Part shown: piece after piece, positions 29,206 through 30,210 of the stretch
Layout of the letters: the number at the start of each line of letters is the position of its first letter
How positions within the stretch are numbered: position 1 is the first letter of the stretch
IMG/VR virus record: IMGVR_UViG_3300047678_000130
Location: 1 to 30,210 of that record
Length of the DNA stretch: 30,210 nucleotides
Direction: 5' to 3' (one strand)
Source of the DNA: a virus
Notes under the pieces: generated by a model
Seen by the model: the letters and a program-made list of their open reading frames with translations, nothing else
What the model was told of the DNA's origin: nothing
Database searches by the model: none
Translations under genes and position numbers: made by a program

Positions 29206-29705
29206 CAACCGGAACCAAAGCTATGCGCAGGAAGATCCGAGCGGTCTTGATCGACGTCGAGGCAAACGCAATATCAGACGTCCTTATTGAGCCGACGCTC
29301 CCTGTCTACTACGACTTACTGAAATGCAAATCGATCCGCAACGCGCAGATACGTATCGATGGGAACAATCTGATCGTCGACGAGGACGGTCTGCTAAAGA
29401 AGATCGAGAAGTTCTTCACTGTGCGCGGCCGTGGTTTCAATAACAGCGGCCTGATCGTCGGACCGATCGACGATCACGGAAACGAAACCAACGCGACTGT
29501 CACAGCCGACGATGTTCGACCGCTGATCAGAATTTTTCAGGTGAAAACGAACCAACCGAATGCAGAGCACGGATTAGGCGAGTACGCGTTACGGGAATTT
29601 AGGTCGAAACGATGTTGCGATCTCGCTATCCCGAGATACTGCGTTTGCCGTTTCTCGTGTTCCTGTGATTTTCACGGGATCACCTGTATTGGAACGCACG
29701 ATTGA
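29202..29705 (+). CDS. Conserved phage/plasmid protein of unknown function
   Basis: A 167-residue protein. The core (about 10-110) reads KIRAVLIDVEANAISDV, YYDLLKCKSI, GNNLIVDEDGLLKKIEKFFT, NNSGLIVGPIDDHGNET: the same order (IRA.LIDpea..., IY.Ll.C, lfVDdEGLLk...FF, L.G.GlvlG.dd.G.t) found in a common family on phages and plasmids without a known function. The last 30 residues are Cys-rich (RCCDLAIPRYCVCRFSCSCD) and unlike that family, perhaps added or of no role. It overlaps both neighbours by 4 bases or so. Confidence 0.62.
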   Translation: MTTGTKAMRRKIRAVLIDVEANAISDVLIEPTLPVYYDLLKCKSIRNAQIRIDGNNLIVDEDGLLKKIEKFFTVRGRGFNNSGLIVGPIDDHGNETNATVTADDVRPLIRIFQVKTNQPNAEHGLGEYALREFRSKRCCDLAIPRYCVCRFSCSCDFHGITCIGTHD

Positions 29706-29719
29706 AATTTGAGGACCAA

Positions 29720-30106
29720 ATGAATATGAAACGCTCCGTAGGATTAGCAACTGAGGAAATGATGCCCTGCCCGTCGTGCGACACTCTCACCTTCGAGATC
29801 GGCGACTGCTTCGCCTGTTCTTCGAAAAAAGGCGACGGGTCGGGACCGTGGACAGCCGACGAGATCACGCGAATGACGGAATTCGCTCGGGGTTTTATCA
29901 AGGCGTCGATGCAACACCGGAACGGATTATGGATCGATCTGCGAGTGCTGAACCTCGAACAAACGAAGCGTGACTGGGCGACGTTGTGCACGATCGTCCG
30001 TGAGTTCCGCGACGAATTTATGAACGACCCGGTCATGTCATTTTGCGGCCTTTTGGTGGCTGCGATGATCGGAGCGATTCTCGCCGGCCTCTGGCTGGCT
30101 GAATAG
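29720..30106 (+). CDS. Zinc-ribbon protein with C-terminal membrane segment
   Basis: A 128-residue protein from ATG 29720, with GAGG five bases upstream. It starts MNMKRSVGLATEEMMPCPSC, and the two pairs CPSC and CFAC (about 16-35) form a small zinc ribbon. A helical middle follows (ADEITRMTEFARGFIKASMQ), and the C-terminus is a membrane segment (about 107-126, MSFCGLLVAAMIGAILAGLW). It could link the membrane with DNA or a partner. No family is recognised. Confidence 0.55.
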   Translation: MNMKRSVGLATEEMMPCPSCDTLTFEIGDCFACSSKKGDGSGPWTADEITRMTEFARGFIKASMQHRNGLWIDLRVLNLEQTKRDWATLCTIVREFRDEFMNDPVMSFCGLLVAAMIGAILAGLWLAE

Positions 30107-30114
30107 ATATTGAA

Positions 30115-30210
30115 ATGTCGACAGCTGAAGCAATACACGAATTAGTAAACGCCGCATGGAGATTCTACGGCGGTAAGGGTGAGGTGGATTCGATCGTACT
30201 GCGCGGCAAG
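30115..30210 (+). CDS. Start of another early gene, cut by the window edge
   Basis: An open frame of 32 codons begins with ATG 30115, eight bases after the preceding stop, and runs to the edge (MSTAEAIHELVNAAWRFYGG, then KGEVDSIVLRGK). It is in the same direction as its neighbours. Too little is present to name it. Confidence 0.45.
   Translation, partial: MSTAEAIHELVNAAWRFYGGKGEVDSIVLRGK

Overview
The window is a continuous piece of a temperate tailed phage genome, or of a prophage read as its circular form. It has a leftward (minus strand) lytic and late block from about 22.8 kb down to 1, a compact lysogeny-control and integration module at 22.8-26.7 kb, and a rightward block of small early genes from 26.7 kb to the right edge. 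The capsid and tail genes are of siphophage type with a P22-like coat protein. The host cannot be named from the sequence. G+C is close to half, secreted proteins carry ordinary signal peptides, and a spanin-like gene pair suggests a host with an outer membrane.

Layout in the direction of leftward transcription: early and replication genes (22.8-17.2 kb) include a putative ssDNA-binding protein, a RusA-type resolvase, a replication initiator with nine copies of a 10-bp iteron inside its own gene, and a ParB-like protein. A lysis region follows (17.1-13.6 kb) with an endolysin carrying a C-terminal membrane segment, signal-peptide proteins, a spanin-like overlapping pair and a membrane-anchored PAS-domain protein. 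Next is a ParB-like gene and a 7-deazaguanine cassette (13.6-10.0 kb: dpdA-like, queC, a broken small gene, queD, queE, folE). The packaging and head genes come last (9.9-0.6 kb: small and large terminase, DUF4055-type portal, MuF-like protein, two possible enzyme genes, scaffold, P22-like coat, connectors, tail terminator), ending in a tail tube gene cut by the left edge.

The 7-deazaguanine cassette is the most striking system. FolE, QueD, QueE and QueC would make preQ0 from GTP, and a DpdA-like transglycosylase would put it into DNA in place of guanine, a known phage protection against restriction. No QueF and no glutamine amidotransferase fusion are visible, so the simplest predicted product is dPreQ0. 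Three features are odd: QueC has lost all four C-terminal zinc-binding cysteines, QueE has an unusual cysteine spacing, and a DUF6884-like ORF between queC and queD has an in-frame TGA where a conserved cysteine is expected. The cassette also differs in composition from the rest of the window.

The lysogeny module has a Cro-like gene (minus) facing an XRE repressor followed by an ImmA/IrrE protease (plus), then two accessory genes, an attP-like site containing the 3' end of a tRNA gene, a tyrosine integrase (minus) and a small MerR/Xis-like gene (plus). A family of operators with core AAAGA-N3-TCTTT, including two identical 27-bp palindromes placed inside TTGACA-N17-TATATT promoters, links the lytic promoters with the int/xis region. 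At least two of the starts appear leaderless.
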